Below, in pieces: positions 1 to 5,486 of a stretch of 7,965 nt of DNA. The translations under genes and the position numbers were made by a program. The stretch is from Desulfovibrionaceae bacterium (GTDB lineage Bacteria; Desulfobacterota; Desulfovibrionia; Desulfovibrionales; Desulfovibrionaceae), in contig JAUNSE010000080.1 in assembly GCA_030539415.1 (NCBI GenBank), positions 1 through 7,965 of the forward strand, given 5' to 3'. Position 1 is the first letter of the stretch; every line of letters starts with the position of its first letter. Below the pieces are notes generated by a model. It had not been told where the DNA came from, did no database searches, and saw nothing but the letters and a program-made list of their open reading frames with translations.

Positions 1-81
1 GCCGTACTGCGGGGTGAAGCCGCAGAGCGCCAGGCACAAAAGCGCCAGAGCGCACAGGGGGAGCCGGGCGTCGCTTCTCAT
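1..81 (-). CDS. Partial secreted protein or lipoprotein, N-terminus only
   Basis: Only the first 27 codons lie in the window; the gene continues past the left edge. The visible part is a signal peptide: a short basic start (MRSDAR) followed by a hydrophobic Leu/Ala/Cys run ending in LALCGF, then TPQYG. I chose the start at 81 because GGAG lies six bases upstream. An in-frame ATG at 93 overlaps that site and has no good site of its own. The Cys before Gly could be a lipidation site, but the Leu before it does not fit the usual lipobox. The gene follows the secreted paralog array on the same strand and has a near-consensus promoter about 265 bases upstream. It may be a seventh member, but the diagnostic mature region is outside the window. 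Confidence 0.6.
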   Translation of the reverse strand, partial: MRSDARLPLCALALLCLALCGFTPQYG

Positions 82-344
82 CTTCTTCTCCATGGCGGAT
101 GCCGGCGCCCCGAGAGGGAGGTCGCGGGCTGCCGCGTGCTGCGTGTTCACGGGGGCTCGCGGCCGGCGTGCGCCGGGCCGGACGAGCGGGCCTGAACAAG
201 GGCCTGAGGGGGCAGGCGGGCGGCCGGCCGTCTGCCGTGCTCCGGCAGAGGGCCTGTGCGGGGAGAACAGGGGGCAGGGGATGTCTTCTGCCCGCGCGGC
301 GCCGCGGTCCGCGCGGGGCGCCAGGGCGTCCTGCGGACCATTAT
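82..344 (-). other. Long GC-rich 5' leader of the left-edge gene
   Basis: This stretch has no supported gene. If the promoter at 352-381 is used, transcription starts near 345 and the leader of the gene starting at 81 is about 260 nt. It contains a perfect 9-bp inverted repeat (291-299 with 309-317, 9-base loop) near the start of the transcript, and GC-rich self-complementary stretches further on. I see no recognisable riboswitch core and no T-run after the hairpin. Open frames on both strands here have the Arg/Pro/Ala-rich composition of GC-rich noise. Confidence 0.4.
291..317 (-). promoter_or_regulatory. Perfect 9-bp stem-loop in the leader
   Basis: CCCGCGCGG at 291-299 pairs with CCGCGCGGG at 309-317 around a 9-base loop that itself contains a CCGCGG-type palindrome. 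It would lie roughly 30-55 nt into the transcript from the promoter at 352-381. No T-run follows on the minus strand, so it is not a classical terminator. A structural or protective role for the leader is inference. Confidence 0.35.
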
Positions 345-351
345 TTTGCTA

Positions 352-381
352 ATGATACTCTGTTTCAAAAGACTGTGTCAA
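352..381 (-). promoter_or_regulatory. Sigma70-type promoter, near consensus
   Basis: On the minus strand a perfect -35 box TTGACA (376-381) is followed after 18 bases by TATCAT (352-357), which matches TATAAT at five of six positions. The surrounding sequence is clearly richer in A and T than the rest of the window. The promoter lies downstream of the terminator of paralog A and points toward the gene starting at 81, so that gene is probably its own transcription unit. Confidence 0.7.
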
Positions 382-439
382 CACGCGGAAAGTACATGAT
401 TCCGCGCTCAGCACTGCCTTTGGCAAGAAGAAAGTCATG

Positions 440-473
440 AAAAACGGCAGGCATTCTCTGCAGATGCCTGCCG
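440..473 (-). terminator. Rho-independent terminator of paralog A
   Basis: A perfect 10-bp inverted repeat, CGGCAGGCAT (445-454) and ATGCCTGCCG (464-473) with a 9-base loop, is followed on the minus strand by five T residues (440-444 read in reverse). It begins 31 bases after the stop codon of the gene ending at 505, the expected place for an intrinsic terminator. Confidence 0.8.
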
Positions 474-504
474 TCCGGTGCGGGTATGGAATGTGAGCGG
501 GCTG

Positions 505-1083
505 TCAGCCGCGCTGGCCACTCCGGGCCATGGCGGTCAGCCTGCGCGCCAGAAGCTCCAGCTGGGCGCGGGTGAGGCCGATGCGGGCGGCAGTCTCGGC
601 CATGACGGCCTCGGGACTGACATGACGGCGTCCGCCCTCCGCGTGCAGGGCAAGGCGCCGGGCCATGTCCCCAGCTTCGGGAGAGAGGCCTTCGGAGGCC
701 GGCCGGGCGTCCGCCCTGCTCCGCCCGGCCTCGAGCAAGGCCGCATGGTCGGCGGCAAGGTATGCCGCCCTGGCAAAGAGCCGTCTCGCAGGCACGATGG
801 CGACACTGCCCGCGAAGCGCGAGCGCATGGCCCGCCAGTCGCGTCCCAGGGCCCGGTAGGCCTCGGCAAGGCCATGGCGCTCCGCAAGCTCCCGGGCCAT
901 CAGCATCTCGGCCTTCCACTGCCCGCCGGTCATGAAGAGGCGGGCATTGGCCGCTTCGTCCCGGCCGAAGTTCACGTCTCCGGGAGGAGCGTTTTCGACC
1001 GTGCAGGCGGCCTGGGGCAGAAGTGCCAGGCAGAGCAGGACCGAGCGCAGGAATGGGCGCAGTAAGGCATTCAGGGGGCTCAT
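505..1083 (-). CDS. Paralog A: secreted protein or lipoprotein of unknown function
   Basis: A 192-aa member of the secreted paralog family. The start at 1083 gives a clear signal peptide (basic LLRPFLRS, then a Leu-rich core) and has AAGGG seven bases upstream; a longer reading to 1158 adds an unlikely Pro/Gly/Asp-rich extension. The signal ends PQAAC at residues 23-27. This could be a lipoprotein site at Cys27, although Gln at -3 is atypical, or ordinary signal peptidase cleavage. The mature part keeps FG near residue 38, N-A-R-x-F, W, GL-x-x-x-Y-x-x-L, A-x-x-L-x-x-D and VSPEAV. It is the most divergent and most Ala/Arg-rich member, with a family-poor segment between the AADH region and the VSP motif. 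It lies 46 bases after B, so the two are probably co-transcribed, and a good terminator follows it. Function unknown. Confidence 0.8.
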   Translation of the reverse strand: MSPLNALLRPFLRSVLLCLALLPQAACTVENAPPGDVNFGRDEAANARLFMTGGQWKAEMLMARELAERHGLAEAYRALGRDWRAMRSRFAGSVAIVPARRLFARAAYLAADHAALLEAGRSRADARPASEGLSPEAGDMARRLALHAEGGRRHVSPEAVMAETAARIGLTRAQLELLARRLTAMARSGQRG

Positions 1084-1129
1084 GGACAGGCCCTTGTGCG
1101 CGTCCGGATCAGGGCCGGGCTCTCCCCCG

Positions 1130-1654
1130 TCAGGGGCGCACCCGGGTCTGCAGATCATACCAGATTTCGTGGAACTTCTGGTTGAGGTCGCGCAGCTGCG
1201 CCTCCTTCAGGCCGAGAGTCCTGTCGATCTCCTTGCGGACGCTGTCCGGACTGACGATCCTGGCCGCGCAGTCGTCATGGGTGCGCATGATTTCGTCCAG
1301 ATCCTCGACCATCATCACCTGGGCGACGACATTGTGCACCTGGAGGGCGCCGGCCAGGGCATAGACCTCTTCGGTCCCTGCGCGGGAGAGCTGCTCGAGG
1401 GATTTGCCGCGCACGTGCTCCGTGTACGTCTTCTCAAGCTGACGGTACGCCTTCTCGAGCCCGTCCTTTCTGACGAGCCTGTCGCACCCGTCGAGACGGC
1501 TCTCCCAGGGGGTGTCGGACACGAAGCTTCTGGCATTTTGGGCGGCGTCTGGCCCGAAGGAGTCGCCGGCTGCGGAGACGGCGTCGGAAAGGCCGCAGAC
1601 GGCCATGGCAAGGACAAGGCAGAGCGCCGGAAGAAGGAGTTTTGCGGGAGTCAT
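1130..1654 (-). CDS. Paralog B: secreted protein of unknown function
   Basis: A 174-aa exported protein. Residues 1-28 form a signal peptide (MTPAKLLL then a hydrophobic core) with likely cleavage after AVSA. The mature chain starts AGDSFG and follows the family pattern: N-A-R-x-F, W, DGLEKAYRQL (about residues 65-74), YALAGAL, HDD and IVSPDSV near residue 145, then GL and a helical tail. I chose the start at 1654 because AGGGA precedes it at normal spacing; upstream in-frame starts add residues with no signal-peptide character. It is closest to C in the YALA[GT]AL and IVSPD segments. It is the first gene of a likely two-gene unit with A, under a candidate promoter near 1754. I recognise no enzymatic motif. 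Confidence 0.82.
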   Translation of the reverse strand: MTPAKLLLPALCLVLAMAVCGLSDAVSAAGDSFGPDAAQNARSFVSDTPWESRLDGCDRLVRKDGLEKAYRQLEKTYTEHVRGKSLEQLSRAGTEEVYALAGALQVHNVVAQVMMVEDLDEIMRTHDDCAARIVSPDSVRKEIDRTLGLKEAQLRDLNQKFHEIWYDLQTRVRP

Positions 1655-1753
1655 GGTTTTTCCCTGTGCCCGGAGGGCACGGCTGAAGAGTGCCGAAAAG
1701 CGGGCGCTTTTCAGACCAGACTCATTGTCTGCAGTACTTGGCGGAACAGCATG

Positions 1754-1759
1754 TGTCAA
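1754..1759 (-). promoter_or_regulatory. Candidate -35 box upstream of paralog B
   Basis: A perfect TTGACA on the minus strand within TTGACACA, the same octamer as in the strong promoter at 376-381. It lies about 100 bases upstream of the start of B in a 249-base gap. The sequence 16-18 bases downstream (around TACTGC) is a poor -10 box, so a promoter is plausible but only half supported. Confidence 0.4.
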
Positions 1760-1807
1760 CTGCAAAAGCCACTTTCCAGAGCGCTTTGGCGGGAGGGACT
1801 GGTCGTG

Positions 1808-1848
1808 AAAGAGAAGCGGCAGACAATCCCGGAGGGAGTGCCTGCCGC
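1808..1848 (-). terminator. Terminator-like hairpin after paralog C
   Basis: GCGGCAG (1816-1822) pairs with CTGCCGC (1842-1848). The interior also pairs, through TCCC and GGGA around a three-base loop, giving a long stem with two mismatches. On the minus strand it is followed by the T-rich TTCTCTTTC (1807-1815 read in reverse). It lies about 55 bases after the stop of C. Confidence 0.55.
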
Positions 1849-1850
1849 CG

Positions 1851-1871
1851 GGCCGTCCGCGCGGGACGGCC
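1851..1871 (-). repeat. GC-rich inverted repeat after paralog C
   Basis: GGCCGTCC (1851-1858) and GGACGGCC (1864-1871) form a perfect 8-bp stem with a 5-base loop, between the stop of C and the hairpin at 1816-1848. On its own it lacks a T-run on the minus strand. The two hairpins together may form a two-part transcript end. Confidence 0.4.
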
Positions 1872-1903
1872 TCACCATCGTTTTTGCCGCCGTTCCCGCG
1901 GCC

Positions 1904-2461
1904 CTATTCGGTGAAAAGTATGTTGCTGTAGAAGGAGAAGAGCCTCTTGTCGAGAGACTGCTTCTCGCTGCCGCTCAGGCCGACCATCTCCGCGATTCTG
2001 TCCGCGAGAAGGTCGGGCGAGACGATGTCCTGCCGGCACTGCTCGTGAGTGCGCACCTCGGCCGCAATCTGCGCGCGAATCTCGGGCACGACAATCTTGT
2101 CCACGCCGGCCGCCAGCAGCAGATAGTCAAGCTCCAGGGCCGTGGCCAGGGCGTACATCTCCTTCAGGGGCTCCACCCGGACATACTGTATGTCCCTGCC
2201 CTGCACGGTCTTCAGATACATGCCGGCCAGGGTGCTGTACTTGCCCGCCGTGTTCCCCTTCTGCTGGGTCAGCCTGACGGCCTGCTGCATGGCGGAGAAC
2301 CAGACGCTGTCCGAGGTGAAGACGCGGACGTTCTCCCGGGTGCTGGAGCCGAAGGACTCCTCATAGGCTCCGGCGGTCCCGGCAAGGCAGAGCGAGAGGC
2401 AGAGAGCGAGACAGAGTGCCCCGATGCGGGCGGCTGCCGCGCCAACTTTGCTGTGTGTCAT
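1904..2461 (-). CDS. Paralog C: secreted protein of unknown function
   Basis: A 185-aa exported protein starting at an ATG with a very strong ribosome binding site (AGGAGG, seven bases upstream). The signal peptide spans about residues 1-32 and ends GTAGA before YEESFG. The mature region shows FG near residues 37-38, N-V-R-V-F, W, Y-x-x-L, the segment KEMYALATALELDYLL (roughly residues 100-115), THEQC and DIVSPDLL, then VGL and an aromatic helical tail. The first 27 residues and the leader are nearly the same as in D, while the mature parts are much more different, so the two genes share a duplicated front end. Cys residues are rare in the mature part, so no disulphide pattern is evident. Function unknown. 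Confidence 0.85.
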   Translation of the reverse strand: MTHSKVGAAAARIGALCLALCLSLCLAGTAGAYEESFGSSTRENVRVFTSDSVWFSAMQQAVRLTQQKGNTAGKYSTLAGMYLKTVQGRDIQYVRVEPLKEMYALATALELDYLLLAAGVDKIVVPEIRAQIAAEVRTHEQCRQDIVSPDLLADRIAEMVGLSGSEKQSLDKRLFSFYSNILFTE

Positions 2462-2489
2462 GACATTCCCTCCTGTTTGTCAGACGTAT
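2451..2489 (-). repeat. Direct repeat copy 1: leader and start of paralog C
   Basis: This 39-base stretch covers the leader, ribosome binding site and first codons of C. It matches the 40-base stretch at 3122-3161 in front of D with one substitution and a single one-base insertion or deletion. Weaker similarity continues into both signal-peptide coding regions and, at constant spacing, about 35 bases further upstream. Confidence 0.75.
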
Positions 2490-2513
2490 TGTGCGTGCGA
2501 CTGCTTTCCGTGC

Positions 2514-2549
2514 GCCGGCGTCAGGGCGAACGGAGCGCCGTCCGCCGGC
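2514..2549 (-). repeat. GC-rich stem-loop between paralogs D and C
   Basis: GCCGGCG (2514-2520) pairs with CGCCGGC (2543-2549), and the interior can also pair through GGCG and CGCC. No T-run follows on either strand. It overlaps the region aligned with the promoter of D, so it could end the D transcript, or it could be an accident of GC-rich sequence. Confidence 0.3.
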
Positions 2550-2583
2550 ATCAGCGGCCGGCAGAACGGCAATTAAAGCGGCA

Positions 2584-3132
2584 TCAGCGGTACAGCCTGC
2601 TGAAGATGGGGATCAGCCTTTTAAACAGCTGCTTTGCGTCCGTCGTGGTCATCCCGAGGGCATTGCAGACTTTGTCCACAACATCCTCCGGCTTGACGTA
2701 TCTGCTCTCGCCCTCCCTGTGCTGGGCGATCACGTTTTCCAGAGTTCTCAGCCTGCTGCTGCTCACCATCTCGTCCAGTTCGCGAAGGCTGAAGCGGTGA
2801 TCGAAGGCCAGAAAAACGGCCTGGGCAAAGACGTCCTTTGCCGCGGAGACGGAGACGTCCTGCAGACGCCGTCCGGCCAGCAGATGATTGAAGTCCTGCA
2901 GAAGCTTTCTGTACGACGCTTCCAGCCCGTGCTCGCTGCAGTAGTCGCTGGCCCGCGCCAGACTGTACTCCCACTGATCGGCGGCCATGAAGATGTTGAT
3001 GTTCTGCCTTGCGTTGGGGCCGAAATAGCCGCCTGCGGACCGGGCGTCGGGAGCGGCGCAGAACGAAAGAAGAAGAACAAGGCAGAGCGCCGCGATACGG
3101 GCAGCTGCCGCGCCGGATTTCCTGTGTGTCAT
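2584..3132 (-). CDS. Paralog D: secreted protein of unknown function
   Basis: A 182-aa exported protein. The start at 3132 has AGGAGG eight bases upstream, and the promoter's predicted transcription start excludes the longer reading to 3168. The signal peptide covers about residues 1-33 (MTHRKSG, hydrophobic core, cleavage near ARSA), and the mature chain begins GGYFG. Family features follow: N-x-x-x-F, W, HGLEASYRKL (about residues 67-76), AAKDVFAQAVFLAFDH (about 97-112), QHREGE, VKPEDVV and a helical C-terminus. D and E are the closest pair in the middle region (DVFAQAVFL versus DIFAQAVYL), whereas D and C match in the leader and signal peptide. That mosaic suggests recombination or uneven divergence within the array. 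Function unknown. Confidence 0.85.
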   Translation of the reverse strand: MTHRKSGAAAARIAALCLVLLLSFCAAPDARSAGGYFGPNARQNINIFMAADQWEYSLARASDYCSEHGLEASYRKLLQDFNHLLAGRRLQDVSVSAAKDVFAQAVFLAFDHRFSLRELDEMVSSSRLRTLENVIAQHREGESRYVKPEDVVDKVCNALGMTTTDAKQLFKRLIPIFSRLYR

Positions 3133-3161
3133 GACATTTCCCTCCTTTTTGTCAGACGTAT
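3122..3161 (-). repeat. Direct repeat copy 2: leader and start of paralog D
   Basis: The counterpart of 2451-2489: one substitution and one extra base across the leader, ribosome binding site and first codons. The two copies are about 670 bases apart, one gene length, as expected for tandem duplication of a whole unit. Confidence 0.75.
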
Positions 3162-3166
3162 CCGGC

Positions 3167-3196
3167 ATGATGGACTGTTTTTCACGCCACCGTCAA
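3167..3196 (-). promoter_or_regulatory. Sigma70-like promoter of paralog D
   Basis: On the minus strand TTGACG (3191-3196) is followed after 18 bases by CATCAT (3167-3172). The -35 box has five of six consensus bases and the -10 box four. The predicted start near 3160 gives a leader of about 28 bases containing the strong ribosome binding site. The aligned region upstream of C has CTGACG and a GC-rich -10 position, so the C copy looks weaker. Confidence 0.5.
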
Positions 3197-3217
3197 GACG
3201 GAATCAGGACGGAGGGG

Positions 3218-3256
3218 CCGCATCCCATGCCGGTTAGCAACCGGCACAGGATGCGG
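3218..3256 (-). terminator. Long stem-loop after paralog E
   Basis: CCGCATCC (3218-3225) pairs with GGATGCGG (3249-3256), and inside it TGCCGGTT (3228-3235) pairs with AACCGGCA (3239-3246) around the loop AGC. A 2-by-2 internal loop separates the two perfect 8-bp stems. It begins 13 bases after the stop of E. No T-run follows on the minus strand, so it may be a weak terminator, a 3'-end stabiliser, or a terminator needing other factors. Confidence 0.55.
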
Positions 3257-3269
3257 ACAACAGGCGACA

Positions 3270-3806
3270 TCAGTCCATGAGGAAGGACTGGAAGATGGTG
3301 ATCAGCCTGTCCATCAGGATATTGCTGTCCGACTGGCTCTGGTTGATGGTCTCGCCTATGCTCTCCATGACCATCTTGGGGTCGACGATGCTGCTCTTGC
3401 CCACCCTGTGCCGGGCGGAGATCTGCTTCAGCGTGCGCAGCGTCTCGCCCTCGGAGACTTCGATGGCCTGGCCCGAGTACAGATCGTCCAGATAGAGGTA
3501 GACGGCCTGGGCGAAGATGTCCTTGGCCTGGTTGACCCGGACCTGGCGCAGGCTCCTGTCCGCGAGCTGCTGCCAGTCCCGGGCAAGCTTCTCGTAGGAG
3601 GCCTTGATGCCGTTGTCGTCGCAGTAGCGGCGCGCGGCCCGCATGCTCTCCTGCCACTGGTCTCTCGACATGAACTGCCTGTTGATCTGGGCCTCGGAGC
3701 CCGAGAAGTACTCGCCGCCGGCCTGAACGGCGTAGGGGCTGAAGGTCAGGCAGGCGAGAAGGAGGGCGGGGACTGTCAGCGCGCGGGTGATTTTTGCGAA
3801 TGTCAT
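3270..3806 (-). CDS. Paralog E: secreted protein of unknown function
   Basis: A 178-aa exported protein. The ATG at 3806 has AGGAG at suitable spacing. The signal peptide is about residues 1-29 with a VQA cleavage site, and the mature chain begins GGEYF. Here the family FG motif is replaced by YFSGS. Conserved features follow: N-R-Q-F, DQW, NGIKASYEKLARDW (about residues 65-78), QAKDIFAQAVYLYLDD (about 93-108), ARHRVGKSSIV, DPKMV, then a helical tail. The middle region is closest to D. E follows the ankyrin gene by 108 bases and is followed by a strong stem-loop. I see no catalytic signature; the composition suggests a mainly helical periplasmic protein. Confidence 0.85.
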   Translation of the reverse strand: MTFAKITRALTVPALLLACLTFSPYAVQAGGEYFSGSEAQINRQFMSRDQWQESMRAARRYCDDNGIKASYEKLARDWQQLADRSLRQVRVNQAKDIFAQAVYLYLDDLYSGQAIEVSEGETLRTLKQISARHRVGKSSIVDPKMVMESIGETINQSQSDSNILMDRLITIFQSFLMD

Positions 3807-3914
3807 TGTCCTGCTCCTGGCCGCGGTGCGGCGCGTCCGGTTTTGAGATTTTGCGGTCTTGAGGCGGGGGGAAAGCCGTCCGCCGGGGGGCGCGGAAAGC
3901 CCAATGCGCGCGGC

Positions 3915-4568
3915 CTAGCGGTATCCGTACTTCGCGAAGAGGGCGCGTATGTCGTCGTAGGCGTGCCTGCGGCAGTTGTACTGCCAGGCGCGGTTGCCGA
4001 AGCTGTCCCTGTGATTCGGGTCGGCGCCGTGCTTCAGCAGGACTTCCACAGCCTTGGTGCGGCCGGTGTAGCAGGCCATGGCCAGGGCGGTGAAACCCTC
4101 GGGCGTTTCGGCGTCCGCCTTCGCCCCGCCTTCAAGCAGGGCTTCCATGACGTATGTTCTCGGGCCGCTGTCGATGAGGTACATGCGGCCGGACATCGAG
4201 CCGACGTTGCCCTTGTATCGTATGAGCTGCTCTATCTCGTCCCGGTAGATGGTCGATGCGGCAATCATGAGAGGCGTCCAGCCCCCGTCGTCCCTGATGT
4301 CGGGATCCGCCCCGTGCTCCAGCAGCAGTTTCACCGGGCGCACGTAGTCGTGCCAGGCGGAGACCGTCAGGGCCGCCCTGCCCTGCCTGTCCCGTCCGTT
4401 CGGGTCCATGCCGAAGAAGAGGAAGCGCTTCATGGCCCCCTCGTCCAGCTTTTCCGCCGCGAAGACAAACTGGCCGGTGAAGAAGTGGTAGTAGCCGGCG
4501 ACGCCGCAGAACACGGCAAGCGCCAGGGCCGCGATATAGAGGAGGCCCTTTTTTCTTTCAGGCTGCAT
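3915..4568 (-). CDS. Membrane-anchored ankyrin-repeat protein
   Basis: A 217-aa protein starting at 4568 with AAGGAG six bases upstream. A basic N-terminus (ERKK) and a hydrophobic segment at about residues 9-30 form an uncleaved anchor or signal sequence with no convincing cleavage or lipid site; the rest should face the periplasm. Ankyrin repeats follow: an incomplete one at about 36-58, clear ones at 60-92 (LLLEHGADPDIR) and 93-124 (GWTPLMIAAS), a degenerate one at 127-154, a clear one at 155-187 (TPEGFTALAMACY, then LLKHGADPNHR) and a capping repeat at 188-217. Ankyrin repeats bind proteins and have no catalytic role of their own. The gene sits between the VWA gene and paralog E on the same strand, so a partner among the secreted neighbours is plausible but inferred. 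Confidence 0.85.
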   Translation of the reverse strand: MQPERKKGLLYIAALALAVFCGVAGYYHFFTGQFVFAAEKLDEGAMKRFLFFGMDPNGRDRQGRAALTVSAWHDYVRPVKLLLEHGADPDIRDDGGWTPLMIAASTIYRDEIEQLIRYKGNVGSMSGRMYLIDSGPRTYVMEALLEGGAKADAETPEGFTALAMACYTGRTKAVEVLLKHGADPNHRDSFGNRAWQYNCRRHAYDDIRALFAKYGYR

Positions 4569-4630
4569 GAGATTCTCCTTGTTTTTTTGTTTCCGGTCCT
4601 TTCGGGCCGCATGGTTCGCAGGCTCCGTCC

Positions 4631-4678
4631 GCCCCTGCCCGGGGTGCCGCCGGCTGCGGCCTTCCCCGGGACAGGGGC
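4631..4678 (-). terminator. Large stem-loop between the VWA and ankyrin genes
   Basis: The left arm 4631-4644 (GCCCCTGCCCGGGG) pairs with 4664-4678 with one bulged A at 4671, a 14-bp stem. The loop region contains a second stem, GCCGC (4646-4650) with GCGGC (4656-4660). It lies 41 bases after the stop of the VWA gene and 62 bases before the ankyrin start. There is no T-run on the minus strand. It may end or attenuate VWA transcription or stabilise its 3' end. Confidence 0.5.
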
Positions 4679-4719
4679 TTCCGGACAGGGGGCTTCGGGC
4701 CCTGCCTGCCGGATCCGCC

Positions 4720-5373
4720 CTACCTGCCGTTCTTGGCGCGCTTTCTGAAGTCCTCGTCGATGTCCTTCTTCCAGACGTCGCCGACCAGGCCGGCCGCGCG
4801 CAGATTGCAGATGGAGCTGCCCACGGCGTTGAAAACCACGCCCAAGCCCGCGGAGTCGCAGTGGAAGTCGGCGGCGCGGTCGGCATGAATGCCGATGCTG
4901 CCGGCCGTCTCCACGGCGTCGATGTTGGCGCCCAGGAAGAGGAAGTCCCAGCCGGTCTCCTTGCGGGCCTCGATGAGCTTCTTCACCGCGGAGCTGTCAA
5001 AGCGGCGGCTGGCGTTCTCGAGACCGTCGGTGGTGATGACGAAGAGGGTGTGCTCGGGCACGTCCTCCTCCCTGGCGTACTTGTGAATCTTTTCGATGTG
5101 TTCGATGCCGAAGCCGATGGCGTCCAGCAGGGCCGTGCAGCCGCGCACGAAGTACTCCTTGCGGGTCATGGGCGGAACCTCGGCAAGCGGCAGGCGGTCG
5201 TGCAGGACCTCGATTTCGGAATCGAAGAGGATGGTGGTGACCAGCGCCTCTCCTTCCTCGGCCTTCTGCTTTTCGACCAGGCTGTTGAAGCCGCCGATGG
5301 TATCGCTCTCAAGGCCGCTCATGGAGCCGCTGCGGTCCAGAATGAAAACCAGTTCGACAAGACCCTTCTTCAT
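4720..5373 (-). CDS. VWA-domain protein, cytoplasmic
   Basis: A 217-aa von Willebrand factor A domain protein. The metal-binding site (MIDAS) looks complete: D13-x-S15-x-S17 in FILDRSGSM, T80 in RGCTAL, and D116 in ITTDGLEN. A beta strand (LVELVFIL) leads into the motif, and alternating strands and helices follow, with WDFLFLGANIDA near residue 143. There is no signal peptide or membrane segment, so it should be cytoplasmic, unlike its neighbours. The ATG at 5373 has AAGGAG eight bases upstream. VWA domains bind protein partners through a divalent metal ion; the partner here is unknown. The VWA fold takes up most of the protein, with a short basic C-terminus. It lies 113 bases after paralog F and 151 bases before the ankyrin gene. 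Confidence 0.88.
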   Translation of the reverse strand: MKKGLVELVFILDRSGSMSGLESDTIGGFNSLVEKQKAEEGEALVTTILFDSEIEVLHDRLPLAEVPPMTRKEYFVRGCTALLDAIGFGIEHIEKIHKYAREEDVPEHTLFVITTDGLENASRRFDSSAVKKLIEARKETGWDFLFLGANIDAVETAGSIGIHADRAADFHCDSAGLGVVFNAVGSSICNLRAAGLVGDVWKKDIDEDFRKRAKNGR

Positions 5374-5388
5374 TTTTGCTTCTCCTTT

Positions 5389-5410
5389 GCGCCCCGCCGT
5401 TCGGGGGCGC
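5389..5410 (-). promoter_or_regulatory. Hairpin next to the VWA ribosome binding site
   Basis: GCGCCCC (5389-5395) and GGGGCGC (5404-5410) form a perfect 7-bp stem with an 8-base loop, directly upstream of the AAGGAG of the VWA gene. It could end transcripts from paralog F or influence VWA translation. No T-run follows. No clear sigma70 promoter is visible between 5374 and 5486. Confidence 0.35.
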
Positions 5411-5486
5411 GTCCGTTATGCTGTTTGGGTTTTTGAATGGCGGAGCAGGCGCTTCGCCCGTGCTTTTCCTTCCGTGCGGGCCGGCA

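Noticed and set aside
147..368. A 73-codon minus-strand frame in the leader
   Set aside because: Its first codon lies upstream of the predicted transcription start and overlaps the promoter; the composition is Arg/Pro/Ala noise.
932..2800. A 622-codon plus-strand open frame
   Set aside because: It runs antisense to paralogs A, B, C and D, which have signal peptides, ribosome binding sites and shared motifs. High GC removes stop codons from the opposite strand; the translation shows no domain.
505..3806. CRISPR array or short tandem repeats in the repetitive gene block
   Set aside because: The repetition is at the level of whole genes; no short regularly spaced repeats with unique spacers are present.
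3408..4748. A 446-codon plus-strand open frame
   Set aside because: It lies opposite paralog E and the ankyrin gene, both well supported on the minus strand.
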